From Aureimonas sp. AU4 (GTDB lineage Bacteria; Pseudomonadota; Alphaproteobacteria; Rhizobiales; Rhizobiaceae): a stretch of DNA of 38,772 nucleotides. A program made the position numbers and the translations under genes. A model generated the notes under the pieces. That model was not told where the DNA came from and searched no databases. It was given only the letters and a program-made list of their open reading frames with translations. Positions 1 to 7,080 of this stretch are shown piece by piece (the stretch's first letter is position 1; the number at the start of each line of letters is the position of its first letter). Location: assembly GCF_001463765.1 (NCBI RefSeq), contig NZ_BBWK01000083.1:1-38772 (forward strand), given 5' to 3'.

Positions 1-130
1 TCGTCTCCGTCTCGCCCGCATCCACGTTGTTGTAGTGGATCTCGTCGGTATCCTTGGCATCGACGTTGTTGTAGTGGACCGTCTCCGTCTCGCCCGTGTC
101 CACGTTGTTGTAGTGGATCTCGTCGGTGTC
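1..130 (-). repeat. 78-bp in-frame tandem repeat (26 codons, two 13-codon halves)
   Basis: Unit one runs from 130 down to 53 and unit two from 52 off the window edge. The two are nearly identical at the DNA level over the visible 52 bases; the differences I see are single bases (for example GAC/GAT and ACG/GCG codons). Each unit encodes two halves that share HYNNVD. The period is an exact multiple of three, so copy number can change without a frameshift. How many further copies exist is unknown. Confidence 0.9.
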
Positions 131-442
131 CTTGGCTTCCTGGCGGATTTCGACCTGCTGGCGCGCCGAGCCGATCTGGATTCCTGAACCCGCCGGTTTC
201 GCGTCCGCGAACTTCGACTTCATCCACCCGACCGTCGCATCGGAATGGGACGGCTGGGTCGTGCTGCCGTCACCGCGCTGCGTCACGACCGACGACGACG
301 CTCCGGTGCTTCCGCCGACCCCGTTCGTGTTCGGCACGGACATGCGGCCGGTCCCGGTCGCGCCATTGCTCTTGGCCTCGTCCGGGCCGAGGCTCGTGCG
401 CAGGAATGGAAGCGATCCACCGACGCCGGGAAGGTTCACCAT
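1..442 (-). CDS. Tandem-repeat protein, candidate secreted effector (partial, runs off window start)
   Basis: The reading frame opens at ATG 442-440 and is still open at base 1, giving 147 codons; the C terminus is outside the window. Residues 1 to about 100 are rich in Gly, Ser, Thr and Asn with no hydrophobic signal peptide, the composition expected of a type III secretion signal region. From about residue 105 the protein becomes a 26-residue tandem repeat made of two 13-residue halves, each ending in HYNNVD; three HYNNVD motifs are complete inside the window. The gene starts 28 nt after the stop of a CesT-family chaperone gene on the same strand, with GGAGA about 11 nt upstream, so the two are probably cotranscribed and the chaperone probably serves this protein. 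No family is recognised. A surface or phage-like repeat protein is an alternative. That the ORF is real is well supported by the repeat and context; its function is inference. Confidence 0.6.
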   Translation of the reverse strand, partial: MVNLPGVGGSLPFLRTSLGPDEAKSNGATGTGRMSVPNTNGVGGSTGASSSVVTQRGDGSTTQPSHSDATVGWMKSKFADAKPAGSGIQIGSARQQVEIRQEAKDTDEIHYNNVDTGETETVHYNNVDAKDTDEIHYNNVDAGETET

Positions 443-470
443 GACAAACGGTCTCCAGTCGATGGGCGGC

Positions 471-926
471 TCAGCCGCGGATGAGGAAATGGCTTCCGGT
501 CGCAAGATCGGGCTTGGGCGGAACCGGCCCGGCGGCCAGCTCGCGGCCGGTTGCCCCGTTCCAGACCGCGGCGACGGCCAGGAAGCCCGCGATGCGGTCG
601 CGCAGGCCGTTCGCGTCGAGCACGGTGAGATCGAGGCGCTCGCACAGGACCACCCTTTGACGGGCCGGATCGACCGCCAGGCGGGCGGCATCGGTCGCCG
701 TACCGAGGTAGTTCGCCGTCATGAGCTGGAGAAGCGTCGGGGTGTCCGGAAGCGTACCCAGGCTCGTCAGCAGCGTGACGAGTTCGAGATGGCGACGGTC
801 GACCGCGACGAAGCCGACCGGCGTCCCGTCGAAGACGATCTCGAAATGGTCGCCGGCACCCAGCGCCAGATCGGGCTGCCCGGTCATGTCCCGAAGAACG
901 TCGATCGCCTGATGGATATCGTGCAC
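471..926 (-). CDS. CesT/Tir-family type III secretion chaperone
   Basis: A 151-residue protein read from GTG 926. It has the CesT-family pattern: an N-terminal helix (HDIHQAIDVLRDMTG), an amphipathic beta region with EIVFDGTPVGFVAV, then LLTSLGTLPDTPTLLQLMTAN, YLGTATDAARLAVDP (the family's 'AN..G..G..LALD' block), a strand VVLCERLDL and a C-terminal helix ending FLAVAAVWN. Family members are small dimeric cytosolic proteins that bind the N-terminal region of effectors and bring them to the type III secretion ATPase. The next gene downstream, 28 nt away, is a repeat protein without a signal peptide, the usual chaperone-then-effector order. A paralogue of similar length with the same arrangement lies at 15186-15647. 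No secretion apparatus is in the window, so use by a type III system is inferred from the family. Confidence 0.75.
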   Translation of the reverse strand: MHDIHQAIDVLRDMTGQPDLALGAGDHFEIVFDGTPVGFVAVDRRHLELVTLLTSLGTLPDTPTLLQLMTANYLGTATDAARLAVDPARQRVVLCERLDLTVLDANGLRDRIAGFLAVAAVWNGATGRELAAGPVPPKPDLATGSHFLIRG

Positions 927-1201
927 GAGGACACCTGAGCTCGGGGACGCGAACGCCGGCGCACCATGGACAGGTTCCGGCCTTGGAGCGGTCTAGCGCG
1001 CATCGGGACCGGGAATTGTGTCGTATGTCACAGATCCCAGCCGGGGAAACGGCCGGCGGGCATGACGTCGAAGCGCGGCCCGACCGGCATCCCCGGACTC
1101 TCGCATGCGCCGACCGCCGACATGACGCCGGGGCGCTCCGGGCCGTTGCCGACCGCAAGGCATGACCCGGGGGTGGAGGCCGCCCTCGCGGAAGAACGCC
1201 C

Positions 1202-2005
1202 TCACAGATCCAGCGTCGCCAGGACCGGCACGTGGTCGGAGGGCTGCGGCCAGCCGCGCGCCGCGCGCAGGATGCGCACGTCGGACAGGTGCGGCTCGAG
1301 GTCGGGCGAGCTCCAGATGTGGTCGAGCCGGCGGCCCTTGTCGGCGGCATCCCAGTCCTTCGCCCGGTAGCTCCACCACGTGTAGAGCTTGGAGGGCTCG
1401 GGGATGTGGCGGCGCAGGAGGTCGCGCCACTCGCCGTCCCGGATGATGGCGAGCATCTCCTCGGTCTCGACCGGCGTGTGCGAGACGATCTTGAGGAGCT
1501 GCTTGTGGCTCCAGACGTCGTGCTCGAGGGGAGCCACGTTGAGGTCGCCGACGAGGATCGAGGAGACGCCCTCCTCTTCCCGCGCGCGCATTGCGCGCAT
1601 CTCGGCCATGAAGCGCAGCTTGTGATCGAACTTCGGGTTGACCAGCGGGTCCGGCTCGTCGCCGCCCGCCGGGACGTAGAGGTTGTGGACGCGGATGCGC
1701 CGCTCGGCCACGCGCAGCGTCAGCGCGAGGTGCCGCGAGTCGCCCACTTGGCAGAAGTCGCGCCGCTCCTCGTTGTCGAAGGGATGGCGCGAGATGGTGG
1801 CGACGCCATGGTAGCCCTTCTGGCCATGGATCGCGACATGCGGATAGCCCGCCGCGTGGAAGGCCTCGATCGGGAAGAGCTCGTTCGGGCACTTCGTCTC
1901 CTGCAGGCACAGGACGTCGGGCGCTTCCTCGGCAAGGAGCCGCTGGACGATGGGCAGCCGCAGGCGCACCGAGTTGATGTTCCAGGTCGCGATCGTGAAG
2001 GGCAT
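1202..2005 (-). CDS. xthA: Exodeoxyribonuclease III
   Basis: A 267-residue member of the exonuclease III/AP endonuclease family, which cleaves 5' of abasic sites and degrades duplex DNA 3'-to-5' in base excision repair. Catalytic residues map well onto the E. coli enzyme: N9 in ATWNIN, E36 in LQETKC, Y110 in VHNLY, D154 and N156 in VGDLNVAP, and D257-H258 in the C-terminal SDHVPV. The length equals the usual 268 or so. The frame is open further upstream to 2275, but that extension is arginine-rich and overlaps the divergent hydrolase gene, so I place the start at ATG 2005, where MPFTIATWN matches the family N terminus. In related genomes this gene sits next to lolA and ftsK, as it nearly does here. 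Confidence 0.95.
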   Translation of the reverse strand: MPFTIATWNINSVRLRLPIVQRLLAEEAPDVLCLQETKCPNELFPIEAFHAAGYPHVAIHGQKGYHGVATISRHPFDNEERRDFCQVGDSRHLALTLRVAERRIRVHNLYVPAGGDEPDPLVNPKFDHKLRFMAEMRAMRAREEEGVSSILVGDLNVAPLEHDVWSHKQLLKIVSHTPVETEEMLAIIRDGEWRDLLRRHIPEPSKLYTWWSYRAKDWDAADKGRRLDHIWSSPDLEPHLSDVRILRAARGWPQPSDHVPVLATLDL

Positions 2006-2103
2006 GGAGGTCGGCGTCCAGGCAGGGTCGGTCGCGCCGCTTATGGGGGACGCCCCCGCGCCCCGCAAGGCGCACGCACGGGATCGTCCAGGCCCCTCGC
2101 GCG

Positions 2104-3024
2104 TTGACCGCACGAGACGGGAACGGGGATCATCCAGACGTGTTCGAAGGCTTCGAGACGCGCATCGTGCCGGGCGCGGGCGCCGACATCTTCTGCCGCA
2201 TCGCCGGCTCCGGCCCCCCGCTCCTTCTTCTCCATGGCTATCCGCAGACCAGCGCCATGTGGGCGGGAATCGCACCCCGGCTCGCCGAGCGTTTCACGGT
2301 GGTGGTGGCCGACCTTCGCGGCTACGGCCAGTCCTCGGCCCCGGACTCGCGCGGCGGCGAGCACTATGCCAAGCGCTCCATGGGCAACGACATGGTCGCC
2401 GCGATGCGCGAGCTCGGGCACGAGCGTTTCCGCCTCGCCGGCCACGACCGGGGCGGGCGCGTCGCCTACCGCATGGCGCTCGACCATCCGGAGGCCGTGG
2501 AACGGCTCGCCGTCCTCGACATCGTGCCGACCGTCGCGATGTGGGAGCGCCTCGACGCGGCCGGCGCCCTGTCGAGCTACCATTGGGCGTTTCTGGCGCA
2601 GCCCAACCCCCTGCCCGAGCGCCTGATCGGCGCGGACCCGGTCTTCTATCTCGACCATACGCTGGCAAGATGGACCGCGAGCCGTTCCACGAGCGCCTTC
2701 TCGCCGGACGCGCTCACCGAGTACCGCCGCGCCTTCAACCGGCCGGAAGCGATCCACGCGGCCTGCGAGGACTACCGGGCGGGCGCCACGATCGACCGCG
2801 CGCACGACGGGGCCGACCGGGAGGCGAGCCGGCGCATCGCGGCGCCCATGCTGCTGGTCTGGGGTGCGGAGGGAACGCCCGCCAAGGGCGGCGACCCTGT
2901 GGATGCGTGGCGCGGCTGGGTCGCGGGCGAGATGACCGGCACGCAGGTTCCGGGCGGCCACTTCGTCGTGGAGGAGGCGCCCGAGGAGACGCTGGCCGCG
3001 CTTCTCGCCTTCTTCGCGGATTGA
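2104..3024 (+). CDS. Alpha/beta hydrolase, fluoroacetate (haloacetate) dehalogenase family
   Basis: The 306-residue protein has the alpha/beta-hydrolase fold (LLLLHGYPQT oxyanion region, VADLRGYGQS) with an aspartate nucleophile, D115, in GHDRGGRVAYR instead of serine. The residues that define fluoroacetate dehalogenases are present: R116 and R119 (carboxylate binding), H160-W161 in SYHWAFLAQP and Y224 in EDYRAG (halide pocket), catalytic H286 in GGHFVVEEAP, and acid D139 or a nearby Asp. Such enzymes hydrolyse haloacetates to glycolate and halide in the cytosol; whether the substrate here is fluoroacetate or another small ester/halide cannot be seen. The longest frame starts at TTG 2104, but GTG 2140 has a GGGGA about 10 nt upstream and gives an N terminus nearer the family's, so the true start may be 2140. 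It is divergent from xthA and stands alone. Confidence 0.85.
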   Translation: MTARDGNGDHPDVFEGFETRIVPGAGADIFCRIAGSGPPLLLLHGYPQTSAMWAGIAPRLAERFTVVVADLRGYGQSSAPDSRGGEHYAKRSMGNDMVAAMRELGHERFRLAGHDRGGRVAYRMALDHPEAVERLAVLDIVPTVAMWERLDAAGALSSYHWAFLAQPNPLPERLIGADPVFYLDHTLARWTASRSTSAFSPDALTEYRRAFNRPEAIHAACEDYRAGATIDRAHDGADREASRRIAAPMLLVWGAEGTPAKGGDPVDAWRGWVAGEMTGTQVPGGHFVVEEAPEETLAALLAFFAD

Positions 3025-3353
3025 GGTCTCGAGTGTCGCGGCCGTAGCGACGCCAAGACCGCCGCCATAGACCCCAATGCCGACGACCCGCACCGGAGAG
3101 CCGGGCGCTCGATGTCGCGGCGCTGCCGGCATTTCGCAAAGGCCAAAGCGCGCGGGTGGAAGCCGCAACCGCAGCAGGCCGCCTCACCGGCGGCGCGTCG
3201 CACCTCATGGCTCAGGAAGACGCAGGCCGAAAGCGTCGGCGGCAGGAGAAGAAGGGCGAGACGGGCGCGGTACCTTCATGCTCCCTCGCCGAGCGAGAGG
3301 GCGGTAGGCGACGTTTCACGTGAAACGCTTCCCCGCGCCCGATCGCACCCTGC
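3025..3353. other. Intergenic region between convergent genes, containing a parS-like palindrome
   Basis: This stretch separates the convergent hydrolase and lolA genes. I find no credible gene in it. It holds the palindrome at 3312-3327, listed separately, and a weak 6-bp-stem hairpin at 3178-3194 (GCCGCC/GGCGGC) without a T-tract. No other structure stands out. Confidence 0.6.
3312..3327. promoter_or_regulatory. parS-like ParB binding site
   Basis: CGTTTCACGTGAAACG is a perfect 16-bp palindrome whose inner 14 bases, GTTTCACGTGAAAC (3313-3326), equal the core of the near-universal bacterial chromosomal parS consensus TGTTTCACGTGAAACA; only the outermost pair differs (C:G for T:A). ParB spreads from such sites and links the origin region to ParA-driven segregation. 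It lies in a gap between convergent genes, 27 bp beyond the lolA stop codon. It is the only copy I saw in the window. ParB binding itself is inference. Confidence 0.75.
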
Positions 3354-3986
3354 CTACTTGTTGCCGGTCTGGCCCGTCGCGATGCGGCTGTAGGGGATCG
3401 AGAACTGGTCCTTGTCCACGCTCGCCCCGTCCTGGACGTTGTAGATCATGACGGTCGTGTCCTTGCCCTGCGCGTCGCGGATCGTCCACTGGCGCAGGTC
3501 GTAGGTGGAGGGATCGAACATCATGGTGATGCGCGACGAGCCGAAGATCGACTTGTCGCCCATCACGATCGTGGTGAGGTCGGGCCCTTCCTTCACGCTC
3601 TGGATGTTGGCGCCCGACAGGTCGATGCGCTGATCCAGAAGCAGCTTGAGAGGCGTTTTGGACAGCGGGTAGAGGTCCCAGGTGTTGAGCTTGCGGTTGT
3701 TCACCGCGACCTGCGAGCCGTCCGCGATCACGCGCACGGGCGTGCCCTTGTAGTCGAAGCGGATGCGGCCCGGGCGCTCCAGCGCGAAGGTGCCCTCGCT
3801 CTGGTTGCCGGCGGCGTCGAACTGCACGAACTCGCCGCGCATCGACTTCACGGAGGAGAAGTGGTCGGCGACGCGCTGGGCGACCGCGCCGGCGGCCTGC
3901 GCCCGGGCCATCGTGGGGGCGCCGAGCGTCGTGCCGGCCAGAAGGGCGAGGGAGAGAAGTGCGCCCGCGATGCGTGGGGTGGTCAT
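3354..3986 (-). CDS. lolA: Outer-membrane lipoprotein carrier protein LolA
   Basis: A 210-residue periplasmic protein that takes lipoproteins released by LolCDE and passes them across the periplasm to the outer membrane. A Sec signal peptide covers residues 1-29 (hydrophobic GALLSLALLAG, cleavage after ARA). The mature part has the LolA layout: VADHFSSVKSMRGEFVQ near the N terminus, GTFALERPGRIRFDY (the family's 'G.f.l.rPg..rw.Y' block), then VNNRKLNTWDLYPLSKTPL and a C-terminal SRITMMFDPSTYDLRQWTI segment matching the half-barrel strand and helix pattern. ATG 3986 is chosen because the signal peptide begins there. The gene is alone on its strand, with the parS-like palindrome just past its stop. 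Confidence 0.93.
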   Translation of the reverse strand: MTTPRIAGALLSLALLAGTTLGAPTMARAQAAGAVAQRVADHFSSVKSMRGEFVQFDAAGNQSEGTFALERPGRIRFDYKGTPVRVIADGSQVAVNNRKLNTWDLYPLSKTPLKLLLDQRIDLSGANIQSVKEGPDLTTIVMGDKSIFGSSRITMMFDPSTYDLRQWTIRDAQGKDTTVMIYNVQDGASVDKDQFSIPYSRIATGQTGNK

Positions 3987-4342
3987 GGTGGTCGGTCCTC
4001 GAATGGCGGTCAGGGCCGGAATGCGGCCTCAAGGGGTCGGGTTGCATATAGGAAGCCGACCCGGCCCCATTGCGGCAATGCGCATGAAATCGTCGTCAGA
4101 ATGCCCGAGACACCCTGACGCCGGCCTGAACGCGGCGCCCCCGGCCTCCGCCCTTTCGCGCGGCCCCCTCACCCGGAGCCGATCCGGCGTCACCCGGGGT
4201 GCGGCGGCACGGGTGGATGGCTGCCTGCCCCTCTTGCAACCCACTTCGCCGACGCTGCTCTTGCCGCATCCGGTCGGGATCGATCACACAGTCCGGTCGG
4301 TATCATTCCGTAACAGGAACGGCCGTTCGTCCGGAACGCCGG
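3987..4342. other. Intergenic region upstream of lolA, no gene seen
   Basis: I see no credible coding sequence here. Two small dyads lie near the lolA start: GGGTCGG (4034-4040) with CCGACCC (4056-4062), a hairpin with a 15-nt loop containing an AT-rich TATA stretch that could be part of the lolA promoter read leftwards, and CATTG-CGG-CAATG at 4068-4080. Neither matches a named operator. The rest is unremarkable and also forms the region downstream of the decayed permease. Confidence 0.4.
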
Positions 4343-5180
4343 TCAGTAGCCCATGCGCCCCGAGAGGCGGGCGGCGACAGCGGTCAGCGCGGCGCTGACG
4401 CCTGCCGGAACCACAAGGTCGATGCCGATGCCGTGCTGCGTGGCGGCGCCCGCGATCATCAGCGCTCGCAGCGCGTCGCCCCGGTAGGTGAGAGGGTTCA
4501 GCCTCGCCGCCGCCTGCAGCCACCCGGGCATCAGCGTCACGGAATAAAGGGCGCTGCTCGCGAAGAAGATCGGCATGGTCAGCAACTGCCCGATGCCCAT
4601 GAACCGCTCCCGGCTCTTCATGAGGCAGGCGATGCTCAGCGACAGCATCGCGTAGAGCGCGGCTCCCCGCCCGATCGTCAGGACGACGCCGAGGACATGG
4701 AGGGGCGCGAGGCTGAGGTGGACGCCCAGCAGGTAGGCCGCCGCATAGACGACCGGTGCCTGCGCGAGCGCCCGCAGGCCCGCCGTCGCCCGTTTCCCAA
4801 GACGAGGGCCGAGCGCGGGGCGGGGCTGGCGAGTTAGCGCTGGACGACACCGAGGTCCCGCTCCCAGATGGCGCCGATGCGGTAGAAGATGGCGACGAAG
4901 AGGACGCTCCGGGACAGGATGCCCGGCGCCAGGACGTCGCGGTAGGACAGGCCCACCGGCTGGATCCCGCGCACGCGCGCCATGACATCGCCGAACAGGA
5001 GAAGCCGGATCAGCGGCTGGACCGAGCGGGTGGCCAGCTCCAGCGGATCGTGGCGCAGCTTGTGGGCCTCCGCCGCGGCGACGGCCCAGGCCGCGAGCCA
5101 GGCGGACGCCACCGGCCAGACCGGTCCGGCTTCATCCGTGTTCGCGAGCGGCCTGCCGTTCCCTGCGGATGTCGGCCTAG
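4343..5180 (-). pseudogene. ABC-2 type exporter permease, broken by a stop codon and a frameshift
   Basis: Two adjoining pieces are recognisable as one DrrB/NodJ-like permease. The first (about 5180 to 4834) carries SVQPLIRLLLFGDVMARVRG, then YRDVLAPGILSRSVLFVAIFY and IWERDLGVVQR, and hits an in-frame TAA at 4834-4836. The same frame continues past the stop with LASPAPRSALVLG, as the family expects. A one-step shift to another frame then restores GLRALAQAPVVYAAAYLLGVH, and the protein goes on through LMKSRERFMGIGQLLTMPIFFASSALY and LNPLTYRGDALR to a stop at 4343. So one nonsense and one frameshift lesion separate the halves. The partner ATPase directly upstream is also damaged, which argues against sequencing error. 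The intact protein would have been an inner-membrane drug or polyketide exporter subunit. Confidence 0.85.
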
Positions 5181-5431
5181 CGTCCCTCCTTCTGCGATCC
5201 GGCCGGCAGGCGGGCGGTGAAGACATCCTCGAGGGCCGCATCCGGCCCCAGCCGCGCCTTGAGGGCGGCCGGCGGCCCGATCTCGACGAGTTCGCCCTGC
5301 TCGAGGAGCGCGATCCGCAGCGACACGTCCCGGAGCGCGACGAGCGACCCGAACCGGCGTGTCAGCGCGACCGTCTCCACGGCCGATGCGGCGGAAGCCC
5401 GGGACGAGGAGGCCAGGTCGGGAACGGTCAT
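5177..5431 (-). pseudogene. ABC exporter ATP-binding subunit with a large internal deletion
   Basis: An open frame of 84 residues. The N-terminal part (VETVALTRRFGSLVALRDVSLRI) is the start of a DrrA/NodI-type ATPase up to the strand before the Walker A motif. It then jumps directly to LLEQGELVEIGPPAALKARL and ALEDVFTARL, the very end of such proteins. Walker A, the Q-loop, the signature motif, Walker B and the H-loop are all missing, roughly 180 residues. The frame is kept across the junction, so it still reads as an ORF but cannot bind ATP. It abuts the broken permease (4343-5180) in the normal ATPase-permease order, so the whole exporter is dead. Confidence 0.85.
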
Positions 5432-5588
5432 GATGGAGGCGCCTTTCGGGGGCGCTCATGGGCCGCCGGGTGCGGTTCGGTGTTGACCGTCGTCAAGCGG
5501 GAATCGGGAGGCGCAAGGGCGGGGCGTTTCCCGAAGCGCCCGACGCATGGAGGGCGCGGGTTCCGGGGCGGACCGGTTCGTTGCGTGG

Positions 5589-6245
5589 TCAGGGCTCCTG
5601 CCGCTCGGAGAACCAGCCCTCCGCCCAGGCCAGTCGAACGACGTCGGAGCGGCTGCGCAGCCCCGTCTTCTGGAAGGCCCGGGCCCGGTAGGTCTCGACG
5701 GACTTGGGGCTGAGATCGAGCCGCGCCGCGATCTCCTTGTTGCCGTAGCCTTCCGCGATCAGACGCAGGACATGCGCCTCCCGGTCGCTGAGAATCCGGC
5801 CCGTCGACGGGGCCTTAAGGTCGACCGGGCGGATCTGCGAGGCCAGCGCGGGATCGGCATGGAAGCCGCCCGCCAAAACGGTGCGGATCGCCAGGAGCAG
5901 GTCGTCCGCCGCCGAGTCCTTGGAGACGTAGCCCCTGGCTCCCGCCCGGAAGAAGGCGCGGACATAGGCTCCCTCGTTATGGCGTGTCAGGGCTATCGTC
6001 GGCAGGCGTGGGAAGCGGTCGAGCAGACGGCGCACGAGTTCGACCCCCGACATGCCGGGCAGGGAGCCGTCGACGATCGCCAGATCCGGCTGAAGGCGGG
6101 CGATCTGCGCCAGCGCGCTTTCCCCGTCCTCGGCCTGACCGACGACCGTCAGGTCAGGCGCGTTCGAGAGCAGCGATCGCAGGCCGGAGGCGACGACCGG
6201 ATGGTCGTCCACGATGAAGACCCGATGGACCCGACCGTCCGCCAT
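5589..6245 (-). CDS. NarL/FixJ-type response regulator with LuxR HTH
   Basis: A two-domain regulator of 218 residues from ATG 6245. The receiver domain (about 7-125) has the acidic pair D13-D14 in VFIVDDHP, phospho-acceptor D59 in LAIVDGSLPGMSG, T87 and K109 in GYVSKD. A LuxR-type HTH follows (about 150-212: LSDREAHVLRLIAEGYGNKEIAARLDLSPKSVETYRARAFQKTGL). Such proteins bind DNA as dimers when phosphorylated. The frame extends upstream to ATG 6299, but that adds an arginine-rich stretch; at 6245 there is an AAGGCGAGG upstream and the receiver starts at the usual place. No histidine kinase lies next to it; the only kinase in the window is the HWE-type at 23618, and a link is not implied. Target genes cannot be told. 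Confidence 0.88.
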   Translation of the reverse strand: MADGRVHRVFIVDDHPVVASGLRSLLSNAPDLTVVGQAEDGESALAQIARLQPDLAIVDGSLPGMSGVELVRRLLDRFPRLPTIALTRHNEGAYVRAFFRAGARGYVSKDSAADDLLLAIRTVLAGGFHADPALASQIRPVDLKAPSTGRILSDREAHVLRLIAEGYGNKEIAARLDLSPKSVETYRARAFQKTGLRSRSDVVRLAWAEGWFSERQEP

Positions 6246-6392
6246 GCGTCGCCTCGCCTTGGGGCGCCGCTGCGGAAGGTCGCCGCGCGACACCGTCATC
6301 CGGCTCTAGCGTGACATGACGTCGCATGTTCGACAACCCGGAGCGGTGATCCGCCGCCCGCGCCGCGCCGGGTCGTCGTTGCTTCGCGCGGG

Positions 6393-6530
6393 TCATTCGG
6401 GCTTCGCGACCGATGGGTCCGCCTGCGGCGCGGGATCGTCGCTCCCGGCTGTCGTGGCGGCACCTTGTGCGAACGCGGGAGCGAGGAGCGCAAGGGAAAA
6501 GGCGAAAAGGGTCGATGCTCTGCTGCGCAC
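6393..6530 (-). CDS. Small putative secreted peptide (45 aa)
   Basis: A short frame from GTG 6530 to TGA 6393. The first 22 residues form a convincing Sec signal peptide: positively charged MRSRAS, hydrophobic TLFAFSLALLAPAF and an A-F-A-Q cleavage region. The mature part is only about 23 residues, rich in Ala, Asp and Pro, ending SVAKPE. A strong Shine-Dalgarno, AGGAGA, sits about 6 nt before the GTG. It lies between the response regulator and ftsK, and I know no homologue. The support is the ribosome site plus signal peptide; a chance ORF in GC-rich DNA remains possible. Confidence 0.4.
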   Translation of the reverse strand: MRSRASTLFAFSLALLAPAFAQGAATTAGSDDPAPQADPSVAKPE

Positions 6531-7080
6531 GACGCTTCTCCTGGGTCTGAGACAGCAGGATAAGGCGTTTGATGCTCGCCTTGCCACGGATAGCACTGCC
6601 GGAGGCGAGTGGAAGGGAGCGCCGGGTCCAGATCGACACCGAGCCGACTCGCAGTCTGTGCGACGTTGCAGGCGACCTGACGGCGACCGTCTCGGCTTAG
6701 CCCTCGAAACGATGCCCCTGTTGACGAAGCACAAGCGTCCGTACGTCCAAAGCTCCGGCCGGCCATACCGACAGGTTGCCGAGAGACGGTGCCGTCGGTT
6801 TTGATTTCGGTCAGGTCGTCGGCGTTTTGGTCGGGATCTATCCTCGTCGAACCTGACGCTGCGGCGTCTCGCAGGTCTGCTTCCAGGCGACACGGAGTCA
6901 GCAGGCGAGCGACCGCATCGGGCCAAAACCCTCCAGCAGGCCTATCGGGTGCATGCGCCGGGCCCGCAGCTGCCGCTTGCCCTCTTCGAAGCTCGCGTCC
7001 CGACGCGCGGCGGCTCCCGGGAGGTCTGGTGGTGACGCTCCCGGGAGCCGGGTGAGGCCGGCGTGTGACCGATGGCGGGC
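6531..7080. other. Intergenic region downstream of ftsK, no gene seen
   Basis: About 550 bases with several open frames, none with a recognisable protein, a good ribosome site or sensible composition. The only clear structure is the inverted repeat at 7011-7050 just past the ftsK stop, listed separately. Decayed coding sequence is possible but I see no homology to support it. Confidence 0.4.
7011..7050 (-). terminator. Inverted repeat downstream of ftsK, likely terminator
   Basis: CGGCTCCCGGGAG (7011-7023) and its exact complement CTCCCGGGAGCCG (7038-7050) flank a 14-nt loop, starting 30 nt beyond the ftsK stop. There is no T-tract, so intrinsic termination is uncertain. Each arm contains the self-complementary CTCCCGGGAG, which allows alternative folds. 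Confidence 0.5.

Noticed and set aside
3178-3194. Hairpin GCCGCC/GGCGGC as terminator of the dehalogenase-like gene
   Set aside because: Only 6 bp, no T-run, and over 150 nt beyond the stop; such GC dyads are common by chance here.
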